Assembly (NCBI GenBank): GCA_947570625.1
Contig: CANOUP010000001.1
Span: 62,001-126,000, forward strand
Reading direction: 5' to 3'
Source of the DNA: an uncultured Clostridia bacterium
GTDB taxonomy: Bacteria; Bacillota; Clostridia; Christensenellales; Borkfalkiaceae
DNA length: 64,000 nucleotides
Shown here: piece after piece, positions 44,547 to 53,096 of the stretch
Layout: the number at the start of each line of letters is the position of its first letter
Position numbering within the stretch: position 1 is the stretch's first letter
The notes under the pieces: generated by a model
What the model saw: only the letters and a program-made list of their open reading frames with translations
Database searches by the model: none
What the model was told of the DNA's origin: nothing
Translations under genes and position numbers: made by a program

Positions 44547-45764
44547 TTATTTTTTGGGGAAGTAATCCCTGTCTTTCAAAGAATCGGGCAAGTATTGCTG
44601 TTCCACCCACCCGCCGTAGTCGTGCGGATACTTATACTTTTTGCTCGCCTCCGTATGATTTTTCAAATAGTCGGGTATATTGTCGTCGGGGTGGTTGCGC
44701 GCGTCGTCGATTGCCATTCCCATTGCAACGACTACCTTGTTTGTTTTGGGAGCTTCGCACACCTCGATTATAGCCTGCGTCAATGCGAGATTGCCTTCGG
44801 GCATACCTAAGTTGTTGAGAACGAACAGTGCGTTGCAGGCGGTGTTCAGCGCCTTTGCCGAACAGCAGTCCTCGCTTGCGTGCGCAATCGTACGCCTAGC
44901 AAGAAGCTGGGGCTCGCAACCCGCCTCGATAAGGCGGTTCGCATAGTACAGCGCCGCCGTAGCGTCGCTTCCGCGCAGGCTTTTGCAGAACGCGCTGAGT
45001 ATGTGATAAAAGTTATCGTCGTTCAGACTCAGCGCCTTTTTTTGAAGGCACTCGACAGCCGTTTCCTTGGTAATTACAATTTCGCCCGCGCCGTTTACGG
45101 GCGTAGTCAACGCGCCTAATTCAAGACCGTTCAAAGCGCTTCTCACGTCGCCCCCGCAAGCCGAAGCGAAATAATCGAGCGCCTCTTCTTCTATCGTTAT
45201 ATTGTAATCTTTAAGCCCGTTGGGTGCGGTCAGCGCTCTTTTGAGAGCTTTTTTTATGTCCTCCGCGCCCACCTGTCTGAATTCGAACAGCGTACAACGG
45301 CTTACGATTGCGCGCGTCATACTGTAATTGGGCGACTCGGTAGTCGAGCCTATGAGTACGATTTGACCCGATTCCAGCACCGCGAGAAGCGAGTCGCTCT
45401 GCGTCTTGCTCCACCTGTGGCATTCGTCTAAAAGAAGATAAGTTTTTTTACCGTACATTTCGAAAGTCTTTTTTGCTTCTTCTATAACGGCTTTCACGTC
45501 GGCGACACCGCTGGATATAGCGTTAAGCATTACGAATTTCGCACACGCCGTTTCGGCTATAATTCTCGCAAGCGTGGTTTTTCCCGTGCCCGGGGGCCCG
45601 TAAAATATACAGCTGGGCACCTTTTTCGCCTGTATAAGACGGCGGAGAAGTTTTCCTTCGCCGAGTATGTGCCGTTGTCCGACAAACCCGTCCAGATTAG
45701 AAGGGCGCATTTTTTCGGCTAACGGCTTTAAATTGTCGTGCATATGCGTAAACAGATTATCCAT
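44547..45764 (-). CDS. rarA: Replication-associated recombination protein RarA (AAA+ ATPase)
   Basis: A 405-residue AAA+ protein of the RarA/MgsA/WRNIP1 family acting at stalled replication forks. Walker A is GPPGTGKTT (near 56-64), Walker B LLLDECHRW, sensor 1 GSTTESPNY; a C-terminal MgsA tetramerisation domain ends in GGWVEQQYLPDSLKDRDYF, the family signature. The ATG follows the patatin-gene stop by three bases. Confidence 0.94.
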   Translation of the reverse strand: MDNLFTHMHDNLKPLAEKMRPSNLDGFVGQRHILGEGKLLRRLIQAKKVPSCIFYGPPGTGKTTLARIIAETACAKFVMLNAISSGVADVKAVIEEAKKTFEMYGKKTYLLLDECHRWSKTQSDSLLAVLESGQIVLIGSTTESPNYSMTRAIVSRCTLFEFRQVGAEDIKKALKRALTAPNGLKDYNITIEEEALDYFASACGGDVRSALNGLELGALTTPVNGAGEIVITKETAVECLQKKALSLNDDNFYHILSAFCKSLRGSDATAALYYANRLIEAGCEPQLLARRTIAHASEDCCSAKALNTACNALFVLNNLGMPEGNLALTQAIIEVCEAPKTNKVVVAMGMAIDDARNHPDDNIPDYLKNHTEASKKYKYPHDYGGWVEQQYLPDSLKDRDYFPKK

Positions 45765-45767
45765 TTG

Positions 45768-46559
45768 TTATTTCAAAAGTTCCTTGATTTTGTCCGTGTT
45801 CTTTTTGCCCATTACGTACCCCTCTTCGTAAGCGCGGTCGAGATCTTTTATAAGGTACTGGCTCATACCCTTCATTTCGGGTTCGAGGTATAAATCGCAC
45901 AAATCCCCGTCGCGCTCCTTTATAAGCGACGAGGCGTGCGCGTCCATTACGTCGACCACCCTTAGCATAAGCTGTAAAATGTTGCCGACCTCGGATACGG
46001 GTTCGGAACAGTTTTTAAGCACGTCGACGGCAACAACTACGTCCGCGCCCATTTCCTTGGTGATTTTTATGGGTACGCGGCAGAGTATTCCGCCGTCAAC
46101 CAACAGCTCGTTTTCAAGTTTTACCGGGCGGAATACAGAGGGAATCGTACTCGAAGCCTGTATGGCGAGAGCGGCTTCGCCGCTCTCGAAAACGTGCAGT
46201 TTGCCCGAAAGCAAGTCCGCCGCCACGCACTTGAAGGGCACGGGAAAGTCCTCTATATTTTTAACCTTGCAGTTTTGCGAAAGAAGTTCGCGCACCTTTT
46301 TACTGCGCAGAATAGCCATTTTGCTTATGGGTTGGGGACTGACGTCGATGATATGGCGCTTTTTTATGGTAAGCACGATATCTCTCATTTCCTTTACGGT
46401 CATACCGCTTGCGTAACAGCCCCCTACCACTGCGCCCATGGAACAGCCCGCGATAAAATCGGGCTTTATCCCCTCTTCTTCCAAAGCCTGTAAAAATCCT
46501 ACGTGCGCAACACCGCGCGCGCCTCCGCTTCCGAGTGCAAGACCTAACTTTTTACTCAT
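45768..46559 (-). CDS. Patatin-like phospholipase (RssA/NTE family)
   Basis: A 263-residue cytosolic serine lipase with the GSGGARG oxyanion loop (10-16), nucleophile Ser40 in GCSMG, and catalytic Asp155 in VDGG. Homologues hydrolyse membrane phospholipids or lysophospholipids; substrate is not defined. It precedes rarA in a two-gene unit and is divergent from the ylbJ-like gene. Confidence 0.92.
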   Translation of the reverse strand: MSKKLGLALGSGGARGVAHVGFLQALEEEGIKPDFIAGCSMGAVVGGCYASGMTVKEMRDIVLTIKKRHIIDVSPQPISKMAILRSKKVRELLSQNCKVKNIEDFPVPFKCVAADLLSGKLHVFESGEAALAIQASSTIPSVFRPVKLENELLVDGGILCRVPIKITKEMGADVVVAVDVLKNCSEPVSEVGNILQLMLRVVDVMDAHASSLIKERDGDLCDLYLEPEMKGMSQYLIKDLDRAYEEGYVMGKKNTDKIKELLK

Positions 46560-46592
46560 ATTCGATACCCCGCTGAAATAATTTTATAAGGA

Positions 46593-47540
46593 ATGAAAAA
46601 GTTCCGTTTTTTTAAATTTGCATTGCTTTGCGCCGTCCTCGCGTTTTTGTCGTGGGCATTTATAATTTACCCCGAAAGATATATAACGCGCTGTTTCGAA
46701 GGGTTTATCATGTGGGCGGAATGCGTTCTTCCATCCCTGTTTCCTCTGATGGTGATTACTCTTATATTCATCAAGACGGGCATTGCCGAAAAGGCTTCTC
46801 TTCCGCTTAAAAGAGTTACGGGGATTTTCGGGCTTCCGCCCGCTTCCGCGGTATGCTTTATCATAAGTCTTTGTTCGGGCTATCCCGCGGGCGCGAAAGC
46901 GGTTTCCGAATTTTACGGCAACGGCTGTATAGGCGCAAGCGACGCAAAAAAACTGTCCGCCCTGTGCTCGACCTCGGGCCCGCTTTTCATCATAGGCAGT
47001 GTGGGTGTGAAAATGCTGGGCGACAAGTCCGCGGGCTGGTTACTGCTTCTCGCGCACGCCGTCAGCGTGCTTGCGACGGGTCTTATAATTTCGCTCGTTT
47101 TAAAACGCGGAGAAAAACACGAATACGTAAGAAAGCCTTACAGCGGAAACATACTTTACGACTGCTTTTACGGCGCTGTCGTTTCGGTTGCCGTCGCGGG
47201 CGGGTTTATCGCGTTTTTCTGCGTTACCGCGCAAATAGTATGCGATTTCAGACTGCTGTATCCCTTGGAGCTGTTGATAGGTCTTATCGACCCCTCGCTT
47301 GCCAAAGGCGTATGTACCGGACTTATAGAAGCGACTGCGGGGTGCCGCGAACTTTCGGCGCTGACCGCAAAGCTTAAACTTCCGTTCATAGGTTTTTTGA
47401 TAACGTTCGGCGGGATTTCCATACTCTTGCAGCAGCTTTCTTATTTTATGCAAGCAAAAGTAAACGTACTTTACTTTACCGCCGTCAAATTTATTCAGGG
47501 CGCGGTCTGCTTTTTAATACTCCTGCCGTTCGTTCAGTAA
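46593..47540 (+). CDS. ylbJ: Sporulation integral membrane protein YlbJ-like (nucleoside-recognition-domain family)
   Basis: A 315-residue protein with about eight membrane helices. Conserved stretches WAECVLPSLFPLMVITLIFIKTG-like (first gate, split here for length) and CSGYPAGAKAVSEFY then CSTSGPLFIIGSVG match YlbJ, a membrane protein needed for spore cortex formation and spore-specific transport in Bacillus. SD AAGGA abuts the ATG. The last 7 bases overlap the convergent pheA gene, with no terminator between. Confidence 0.8.
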   Translation: MKKFRFFKFALLCAVLAFLSWAFIIYPERYITRCFEGFIMWAECVLPSLFPLMVITLIFIKTGIAEKASLPLKRVTGIFGLPPASAVCFIISLCSGYPAGAKAVSEFYGNGCIGASDAKKLSALCSTSGPLFIIGSVGVKMLGDKSAGWLLLLAHAVSVLATGLIISLVLKRGEKHEYVRKPYSGNILYDCFYGAVVSVAVAGGFIAFFCVTAQIVCDFRLLYPLELLIGLIDPSLAKGVCTGLIEATAGCRELSALTAKLKLPFIGFLITFGGISILLQQLSYFMQAKVNVLYFTAVKFIQGAVCFLILLPFVQ

Positions 47541-48334
47541 CAGCCCAAAAGCTTGAACTCGGCGCAATTTGCGCGTATGTCCGCAAGCGCAAATTTGACT
47601 TTGGTCGAAGAATAGTCCCCCTCCGTTTCTATGAAAAAGCGGTATGCTTCGGGAGTATTTTTTATCGGGCGGGACTGCAACTTTGTCATATTGAAACCGT
47701 TTTTGAAAACGCGTTCCAGCACCCGCACAAGTTCGCCCGCTTTGTTAAGACAGGTGAAAGAAAAATAAATTTTGCTTGTGCGCGCGTTTTCGGGAACACC
47801 GCCCCTGCGCACGAGCAGAAAATGCGTATAGTTGTTTTCGTCGTCGGCTATATTGTTCTCCGAAAATACAAGCCCCTCCCTTTTAAGGTGCGCGCCCGCG
47901 ATGCCCGCGTCCGTTATTTCTGAAATCATATCAAGACTTCCCGCAGTGGACGGCGCGGAACAAAGCTGTGCCGACGGAAAATGCTTTTTAAGGTATGCCG
48001 AACACTGTTCAAGCGCCTGGCTGTGCGAAAATATGCGCTTGATATTATTCAGGTCCGCGCCCTCTTTCGTCACCAGACGGTGGTCGATTTTAACGGTGTA
48101 TTCCTCTACCGCGCAGATACCTTCGGTATACTGCAATAAATCGATGTTCTGCATTACCCCGCCGTTGAGCGAATTTTCGATTGGAACGACAACCCCGTCC
48201 GTCTGTCCGCTTATAAGCGACGATATGACCAGCGCAAAGCTCCAATAGGCTATATGCTCGGCGTCGGGGCACATTTTTTTAACCGCTATGAAACTGTAAC
48301 TGCCCTCGGGTCCGAGGTAGCCTATCTTCTGCAT
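47534..48334 (-). CDS. pheA: Prephenate dehydratase
   Basis: A 266-residue monofunctional enzyme turning prephenate into phenylpyruvate for phenylalanine synthesis. N-terminal YLGPEGSYSF, the VPIENSLNGGV loop, and FSHSQALEQC are standard. The catalytic TRF motif reads T170-H171-F172: Thr is kept but Arg is His. Residues ~188-266 are the ACT regulatory domain (QSRPIKNTPEAYRFFIE), so feedback by Phe is expected. It lies two bases after the DAHP synthase stop, so the two form a shikimate/Phe unit. Confidence 0.92.
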   Translation of the reverse strand: MQKIGYLGPEGSYSFIAVKKMCPDAEHIAYWSFALVISSLISGQTDGVVVPIENSLNGGVMQNIDLLQYTEGICAVEEYTVKIDHRLVTKEGADLNNIKRIFSHSQALEQCSAYLKKHFPSAQLCSAPSTAGSLDMISEITDAGIAGAHLKREGLVFSENNIADDENNYTHFLLVRRGGVPENARTSKIYFSFTCLNKAGELVRVLERVFKNGFNMTKLQSRPIKNTPEAYRFFIETEGDYSSTKVKFALADIRANCAEFKLLGCY

Positions 48335-48336
48335 TT

Positions 48337-49359
48337 TTACACCTTATCCGCTATGTCGAGTATAAGACGCTCGGTATCGCACCAGCCCAGACAGGGGTCT
48401 GTTATCGATTTGCCGTAAACTTTATCGTCGGGTTGGTTTCCCTCTTCGAGGAAGCTTTCAATCATAAAGCCCTTGACGTAGCGCTTGAAATCTTTGTCGT
48501 ACAGCCTGTTCTGCATTACTTCCTCGCAGATACGTATTTGCTGTTTGAACTTTTTACCGCTGTTGGAGTGGTTGGCGTCTATTATTATCGCGGGATTTTT
48601 AAGCCCCGATTTCGCGTATCCTTCTATAACCTGCATTACCGTTTCGTAGTGGAAGTTGGGTATATCGTTGCCGTAGCTGTCCACCGCTCCGCGGAGTATG
48701 GCGTGCGCCAGCTCGTTGCCGTCCGTCTTTACCTGCCAGCCGTTGAGTTTGAACACCTGCCCGCTCTGCGCCGCATACACGGAATTGAGCATAACGAGAA
48801 GCGAACCGCTCATGGGATTTTTGATACCCACGGGCACCTCTATCCCGCTTGCGACAAGCCTGTGAAGCTGGTTTTCGCTTGAACGCGCCCCCACCGCTAT
48901 ATACGATAAAAGGTCGTCGACGTAATGTATATTCGCGGGATACAGCATTTCGTCTGCGGAAGAAAGCCCGCTTGCCTCTATTGCCTTTATATTCAGCGAG
49001 CGTATGGCGTAAATGCCCTTTAAAATATCTTCCGACTTGGAAGGGTCGGGCTGTGAAAACATACCCTTGTACCCCACGCCCTTGGTGCGGGGTTTATTTG
49101 TATATATTCTGGGGACGAGCACAAGCTTGTCCTTTACTTTTTCGTTGAGTCTGCCCAGCCTTTCCACGTATTCGAGAACGGGCAACGCTTCGTGCGCGGA
49201 ACAGGGTCCGACTATTATAATCATTTTGCCGTCCGTTCCGCGGATTGCGTCGGAAATGAGCTTGTCGCGTTCCGCCTTTATCTTTTTAAGCTCGGCGGGA
49301 AGGGGCATTTTATCGAGTATTTCTTCGGGGTCGGGTATCTTTATCTGTTTTTCAAACAT
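48337..49359 (-). CDS. aroF: 3-deoxy-7-phosphoheptulonate synthase (class I)
   Basis: A 340-residue AroF/G/H-type DAHP synthase that opens the shikimate pathway by joining phosphoenolpyruvate and erythrose 4-phosphate. GPCSAHE, VPRIYTNKPRTKGVGYKG, GARSSENQLHR, GIKNPMSG, DANHSNSGK and the metal Glu/Asp region SFLEEGNQ ... SITDPCLGW are all intact. I chose the ATG at 49359 (GGAGAAGAAAA before it); the family usually starts about here. It overlaps the 3' end of coaD by 8 bases. The isozyme letter cannot be resolved from sequence. Confidence 0.93.
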   Translation of the reverse strand: MFEKQIKIPDPEEILDKMPLPAELKKIKAERDKLISDAIRGTDGKMIIIVGPCSAHEALPVLEYVERLGRLNEKVKDKLVLVPRIYTNKPRTKGVGYKGMFSQPDPSKSEDILKGIYAIRSLNIKAIEASGLSSADEMLYPANIHYVDDLLSYIAVGARSSENQLHRLVASGIEVPVGIKNPMSGSLLVMLNSVYAAQSGQVFKLNGWQVKTDGNELAHAILRGAVDSYGNDIPNFHYETVMQVIEGYAKSGLKNPAIIIDANHSNSGKKFKQQIRICEEVMQNRLYDKDFKRYVKGFMIESFLEEGNQPDDKVYGKSITDPCLGWCDTERLILDIADKV

Positions 49360-49843
49360 TTTTCTTCTCCAACATTTCAAGTAAATCGGGCAGTATCGCC
49401 TTCGGTATATAGCGCGAATATTCCTTTCCGAACAATACTGAATTTCTGACCAGCGTAGAGCTTATGTGAAGCTTTTCCTGCGATGCGGGCACATACAGCG
49501 CGACCATATCTTTTTTAAGCTTTTTGCTTGCAAACGTGTCCATATTTTCGTATTCGAAATCTACGGTGTTGCGCACCCCGCGCACGTAAAAAGGAGTATT
49601 TTCCTTTTCCAGTATGTCGACGGCGGCTCCCTCGAAAGCGACAACCCTTACGCGCGGTTCGTCCCTGAAAAGTTTTTCAAGCAGAGTCTTTCTCTCTTCC
49701 GCGCTAAGAAGGGGTTTTTTCTGCGCGTTAAGCATTACGGCGACGACGACTTCGTCGAATATTTTAAGGCAGGTGTCTACAATTTCGAGGTGTCCCGAAG
49801 TCGGCGGGTCGAAAGTGCCCGCAAAAACGCATTTTCTTTTCAT
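49352..49843 (-). CDS. coaD: Pantetheine-phosphate adenylyltransferase
   Basis: A 163-residue nucleotidyltransferase that makes dephospho-CoA from ATP and phosphopantetheine. GTFDPPTSGHLEIV (9-22) holds the T/HxGH site and HISSTLVR the late ATP-binding ISSTxVR motif. The ATG at 49843 follows GGTGAT; a TTG two codons earlier is possible. rsmD ends two bases before it, the usual rsmD-coaD pairing. Confidence 0.95.
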   Translation of the reverse strand: MKRKCVFAGTFDPPTSGHLEIVDTCLKIFDEVVVAVMLNAQKKPLLSAEERKTLLEKLFRDEPRVRVVAFEGAAVDILEKENTPFYVRGVRNTVDFEYENMDTFASKKLKKDMVALYVPASQEKLHISSTLVRNSVLFGKEYSRYIPKAILPDLLEMLEKKNV

Positions 49844-49845
49844 AA

Positions 49846-50382
49846 TCAATCACCGTCCGCCCTGAAAAATGTGAGATAAGTTCCGCCGTATTTCCTCTCG
49901 TCGTAAGCGGTAAGCCCGCTTACGGAGCCGTTAAAGGGTTGTCCGCGTTCGAGCACGGCAATGCCTCCTACGTCCAGACAGCCACGTTCGGATATGATTT
50001 CGAGCGCGCGCACGCCCGCGTCCGAAGCGTAAGGCGGGTCTAAAAATATAAGACCGTACTTTTCGCCGAGCGACAGACAGCTTTTATAATCGGAGTTCGA
50101 CACGGCGTAATTGTCGTCTTTCAGCCTTGCCAAATTGCTTTTGAGCACCGCTATGCTCGCCTTGGAAATATCGTTGAAACGCACAAATTCCGCTCCGCGC
50201 GACAGACACTCGATACCGAGGTTTCCGCTTCCGCAAAACAAGTCGAGAACGTCCGCGCCGACGACGCTTTCCCTCAAAATATTGAAAAGACTCTCTTTCA
50301 CCCTGTCGGCGGTCGGACGGATATCCCTGCCCTCGAACCCGACAAGTTTCATACCCCTGTATTTACCAGAAACAATTCTCAT
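49846..50382 (-). CDS. rsmD: 16S rRNA (guanine(966)-N(2))-methyltransferase RsmD
   Basis: A 178-residue SAM-dependent methyltransferase. MRIVSGKYRGMKL and IRPTADRVKESLFNIL are the family N-terminus; the SAM loop is VLDLFCGSGNLGIE and the catalytic motif is LDPPY. The ATG at 50382 is preceded by GGTGGAG and starts the conserved block; an upstream in-frame extension overlaps the cyclo-ligase gene without similarity. The start overlaps the previous gene by four bases. Confidence 0.94.
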   Translation of the reverse strand: MRIVSGKYRGMKLVGFEGRDIRPTADRVKESLFNILRESVVGADVLDLFCGSGNLGIECLSRGAEFVRFNDISKASIAVLKSNLARLKDDNYAVSNSDYKSCLSLGEKYGLIFLDPPYASDAGVRALEIISERGCLDVGGIAVLERGQPFNGSVSGLTAYDERKYGGTYLTFFRADGD

Positions 50383-50933
50383 AACTCCACCGCACCGCGC
50401 ACGTCCGCATAAAAGGATATTCCCTTTTCGCACAAAAATAAATCGAGCGGAATATCGTGCGCTTCGCCCTCGAACTCTTCCTGCTGAAAGCCGTAGCCCA
50501 GCCCGACTTTAAGAGTCCGCGCGTTTTTAAGATACCTGTCGTAATAACCTTTGCCGTACCCTATACGCGCGCCCGATAAGTTGACGGCGAGAAGCGGAAT
50601 GACGGTAACCTGTATTTCGCCGGTAAAAGCCTGTCCCACGGGTTCGCGTATTCCGAACGCGCCGGTTTCGGTGTCGCCGTACGGCACTGCGGTTATATTA
50701 TCGCCCTCGACGCGCGGGAGATAGACCTTTTTGCCCGCTTTAACGAGTTCGCGTATTATATTCTGCGTATCGGCTTCCGTGCCGAACGAATTGTATATAA
50801 AGAAGCTGTCGTATGCCGAAAACGCTTTTAAAAAGCAGTTTAAAATTTCGGCGTCGGCAATTTCGCGCCTGACGCCCTGAAAGTATCTGCGTTTTATTTT
50901 AAGTTTTTCGCGCAATTGACATTTATCCGACAT
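50379..50933 (-). CDS. 5-formyltetrahydrofolate cyclo-ligase
   Basis: A 184-residue enzyme converting 5-formyl-THF to methenyl-THF with ATP. The late G-x-R-x-G-Y-G-K-G-Y-Y-D-R-Y motif (SGARIGYGKGYYDRYL) is complete, and the early KIKRR and YNSFGTEADT segments fit. It overlaps alr upstream by 11 bases and rsmD downstream by 4. Confidence 0.93.
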   Translation of the reverse strand: MSDKCQLREKLKIKRRYFQGVRREIADAEILNCFLKAFSAYDSFFIYNSFGTEADTQNIIRELVKAGKKVYLPRVEGDNITAVPYGDTETGAFGIREPVGQAFTGEIQVTVIPLLAVNLSGARIGYGKGYYDRYLKNARTLKVGLGYGFQQEEFEGEAHDIPLDLFLCEKGISFYADVRGAVEL

Positions 50934-51894
50934 AAATTTTTTCCGAACGGCGGGTTACGGAAGTAAGCACTTCGTAAGAAATGGTACCGCACTTCTTTGC
51001 ATATTCGTCCGCGTCGTCGAAAACGCAGACGTATTCTCCTCCGCCGACCGCCGAAAACGCGTCCATACACAGCGTCTTTTCACCGAGGGGCACCGTTCTT
51101 CTGAACCCGTCGGCATAACCGCACCTGTACGAGCTGAGTTCCGTATAGTCTTTGTCCGCAAAGTTATAGCCCACTCCTCCGCCTATGAACGGAGTGACCT
51201 GCGTGCGCCTTGCGTAAACTTTCAGCGCGTGCGAAAACTTTTCATCGAACCCGTAAGGCGCGTAACCGTAAAGGATTATTCCCGCGCGCGCTCCGTCGAA
51301 AAGATATTCCCCGCCCGTAAGTATGCCCCCGCTTGCCGACAGATGCGCCGTTGCGGAAGGATTGACGGCTTTGACCGCGCAGACCGCGCGTTTGAAAATT
51401 TTAAGCTGTTCCGCGCTTGCCTTTTTATCGTGCGGGGCGTAAAGATGCGAATATACCCCTTTAACCGAGCTTGGTTCGAGCACGGAAAGAATTTCGGGAA
51501 GCCCGTCTATACCGCACCCCATACGGTTCATGCCGGTGTTTACTTTTATATGGCACGCGAGCCCGTCTATAAGCTTTGCCGTCCTGACGCCGTTGACCGT
51601 TACCGTAAGGTTGTAAGCCCTTGCCCTGAGCACATCGCTTTCATCGAGCGGGGGCGTAAAAACGAGAATTTCCTTAGTAATCCCCGCAATTCTCAATGAC
51701 GCGCCCTCGTCCACTATCGCGACGCAAAAACCGTCGACTGCGTCCTCTATATACTGCGAAACCTTCTCCGCCCCGTGTCCGTAAGCGTCGGCTTTGACGA
51801 CTGCGTAAAGTTTTCGGTTTCCGCATAGGGAACGCGCCTTCGAAGCGTTTGTTTTTATAGCGTTAAGGTCTATTACCGAAATAGTTTTTTGCAT
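50923..51894 (-). CDS. alr: Alanine racemase
   Basis: A 323-residue PLP enzyme giving D-alanine for peptidoglycan. PLP lysine is in AVVKADAYGHG near residue 33; KVNTGMNRMGC and GVYSHLYAPHD are barrel motifs; catalytic-Tyr region GGGVGYNFADKDY and RCGYADGF follow. It is shorter than the usual ~370, the saving being spread through loops. A TATAAT box (51906-51901) ends six bases before the ATG with GGCGGT between; start looks leaderless or nearly so. Confidence 0.93.
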   Translation of the reverse strand: MQKTISVIDLNAIKTNASKARSLCGNRKLYAVVKADAYGHGAEKVSQYIEDAVDGFCVAIVDEGASLRIAGITKEILVFTPPLDESDVLRARAYNLTVTVNGVRTAKLIDGLACHIKVNTGMNRMGCGIDGLPEILSVLEPSSVKGVYSHLYAPHDKKASAEQLKIFKRAVCAVKAVNPSATAHLSASGGILTGGEYLFDGARAGIILYGYAPYGFDEKFSHALKVYARRTQVTPFIGGGVGYNFADKDYTELSSYRCGYADGFRRTVPLGEKTLCMDAFSAVGGGEYVCVFDDADEYAKKCGTISYEVLTSVTRRSEKIYVG

Positions 51895-51900
51895 ACCGCC

Positions 51901-51906
51901 ATTATA
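51901..51906 (-). promoter_or_regulatory. -10 box of alr, probable leaderless start
   Basis: Perfect TATAAT on the minus strand six bases before the ATG at 51894. No convincing -35 in the bioY 3' end. Confidence 0.45.
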
Positions 51907-51920
51907 TGCGGTAAGGCGTT

Positions 51921-52487
51921 TCAGCGGTTAATTTGCGCTTTACGCTTTCGGATTACAGGCGTAACTGCTTTTGCAAGAAACGCGGAGAGCACGCTTAAAA
52001 CGGCGTCTTTGGGCATATACACGAGGTTGCCCGTAATAAACAGCTTCGTAAGATTTTCCACACCGAGAGCTTTTGCCGTTAAAATACAGTAAGGTATGCC
52101 GACGACGTAATCGGCGAGGAACGCGCACAGCGCCGCAACGATGTACCGACGGAGGGAAGCGTCTGCTTTACCCGCGATAAGACCGCCTACCCCCGCCGAC
52201 GCGATAAAGCCGATTATGTAGCCGAACGAGGGCTTGAAAATGTAGGAAAATCCTCCGCCCGCAGTGAACACGGGCAGACCCGCAAGCCCCATAAAGCAGT
52301 AAACGGACATACTTATTATTCCCTTTTTCCAGCCGAGGAGCAAGCCCGCAAGCACGCTTACAACCGTCTGGAAAGTAAGCGGAACGAGAGGAAAAGGTAT
52401 CTGTATGTATGTTGCAACGACCATCAGAACTATAAAAATTGCACATTCAGCAATATCCGCCGCGCGGAATCCCATTTTTTTCTTCAT
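51921..52487 (-). CDS. bioY: Biotin transporter BioY (ECF S component)
   Basis: A 188-residue six-helix membrane protein. The BioY features VATYIQIPFPLVPLTFQTVVSVLAGLLLG-like first third (split for length), GGFSYIFKPSFGYIIGF and the ITGNLVYMPKDAVL end are present. It binds biotin and works with an EcfAT module encoded elsewhere, or alone. The ATG at 52487 has TATAAT six bases upstream (52499-52494) and TTGACA 18 bases further, so the start is leaderless; a longer frame upstream lies in promoter DNA. Confidence 0.92.
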   Translation of the reverse strand: MKKKMGFRAADIAECAIFIVLMVVATYIQIPFPLVPLTFQTVVSVLAGLLLGWKKGIISMSVYCFMGLAGLPVFTAGGGFSYIFKPSFGYIIGFIASAGVGGLIAGKADASLRRYIVAALCAFLADYVVGIPYCILTAKALGVENLTKLFITGNLVYMPKDAVLSVLSAFLAKAVTPVIRKRKAQINR

Positions 52488-52493
52488 AACGCT

Positions 52494-52523
52494 ATTATAT
52501 AATATCGTCGGACACAATGTCAA
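52494..52523 (-). promoter_or_regulatory. Promoter of bioY, leaderless
   Basis: Minus strand perfect TTGACA (52523-52518), 18-base spacer, perfect TATAAT (52499-52494), six bases to ATG. No BirA-type palindrome is evident. Confidence 0.75.
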
Positions 52524-52601
52524 TTGCTTGACAATTACTTGAACAAATATTATCATTTTTAAAGTCCGGTTGGGGCGTATGCCTGACCGCAAGGAGCGCT
52601 T

Positions 52602-53096
52602 ATGAAAAAATTATCGACTATTTTATCCGCAATCGCCGCGCTTATTGCAGGCGCAATGCTGTGCGCCTGCGCGCCCGAAGAAAACGGCGGTACGGCAGGG
52701 CAAACGGAAATAGAACAAGGTTATTCTATAACCTACGCTTTCACCGTGCCCGATGGTTGCACACAAACGACTATGAAAGATTATATGGACGTTTTGAAAG
52801 AACAAGGCGCGCTCACGTTCGAAGGACAGGACGGCGATTACGGTTTTTATATTACTTCCGTGCTCGGAATTTCGAATAAAACCGTCAGTTCGACTTTGAA
52901 CTCATATTCGGGCTATGACTGGGCGGTTTACACCACCCTTACCGAAGCAGACGGCGTGCCGTACGCTTCTGCCGACGACGCCTTCGTCTACGGAGGAATA
53001 ACGCTTTACAAAGCTTCTTACGGCGTTTCGGGTCTGCCCTGCGCCGAGGGACATACTTACGCGCTTGTATACGAATACAGCTCGATGACCTGGTAA
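52602..53096 (+). CDS. Lipoprotein, DUF4430-like
   Basis: A 164-residue lipoprotein: signal peptide with lipobox AMLCAC (Cys ~23), then an exported domain resembling DUF4430 (TMKDYMDVLKEQG ... YGFYITSVLGI ... YDWAVYTT). DUF4430 modules are beta-grasp-like and occur with cobalamin or other ECF uptake genes. The stop overlaps the start of the ECF-type membrane protein, so the pair probably forms a substrate-capture lipoprotein plus permease. SD AAGGAG precedes the ATG. Confidence 0.7.
   Translation: MKKLSTILSAIAALIAGAMLCACAPEENGGTAGQTEIEQGYSITYAFTVPDGCTQTTMKDYMDVLKEQGALTFEGQDGDYGFYITSVLGISNKTVSSTLNSYSGYDWAVYTTLTEADGVPYASADDAFVYGGITLYKASYGVSGLPCAEGHTYALVYEYSSMTW

Noticed and set aside
52488..52601. 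Biotin or cobalamin riboswitch between bioY and the lipoprotein gene
   Set aside because: Only promoter elements are visible; no conserved aptamer motif and bioY appears leaderless.
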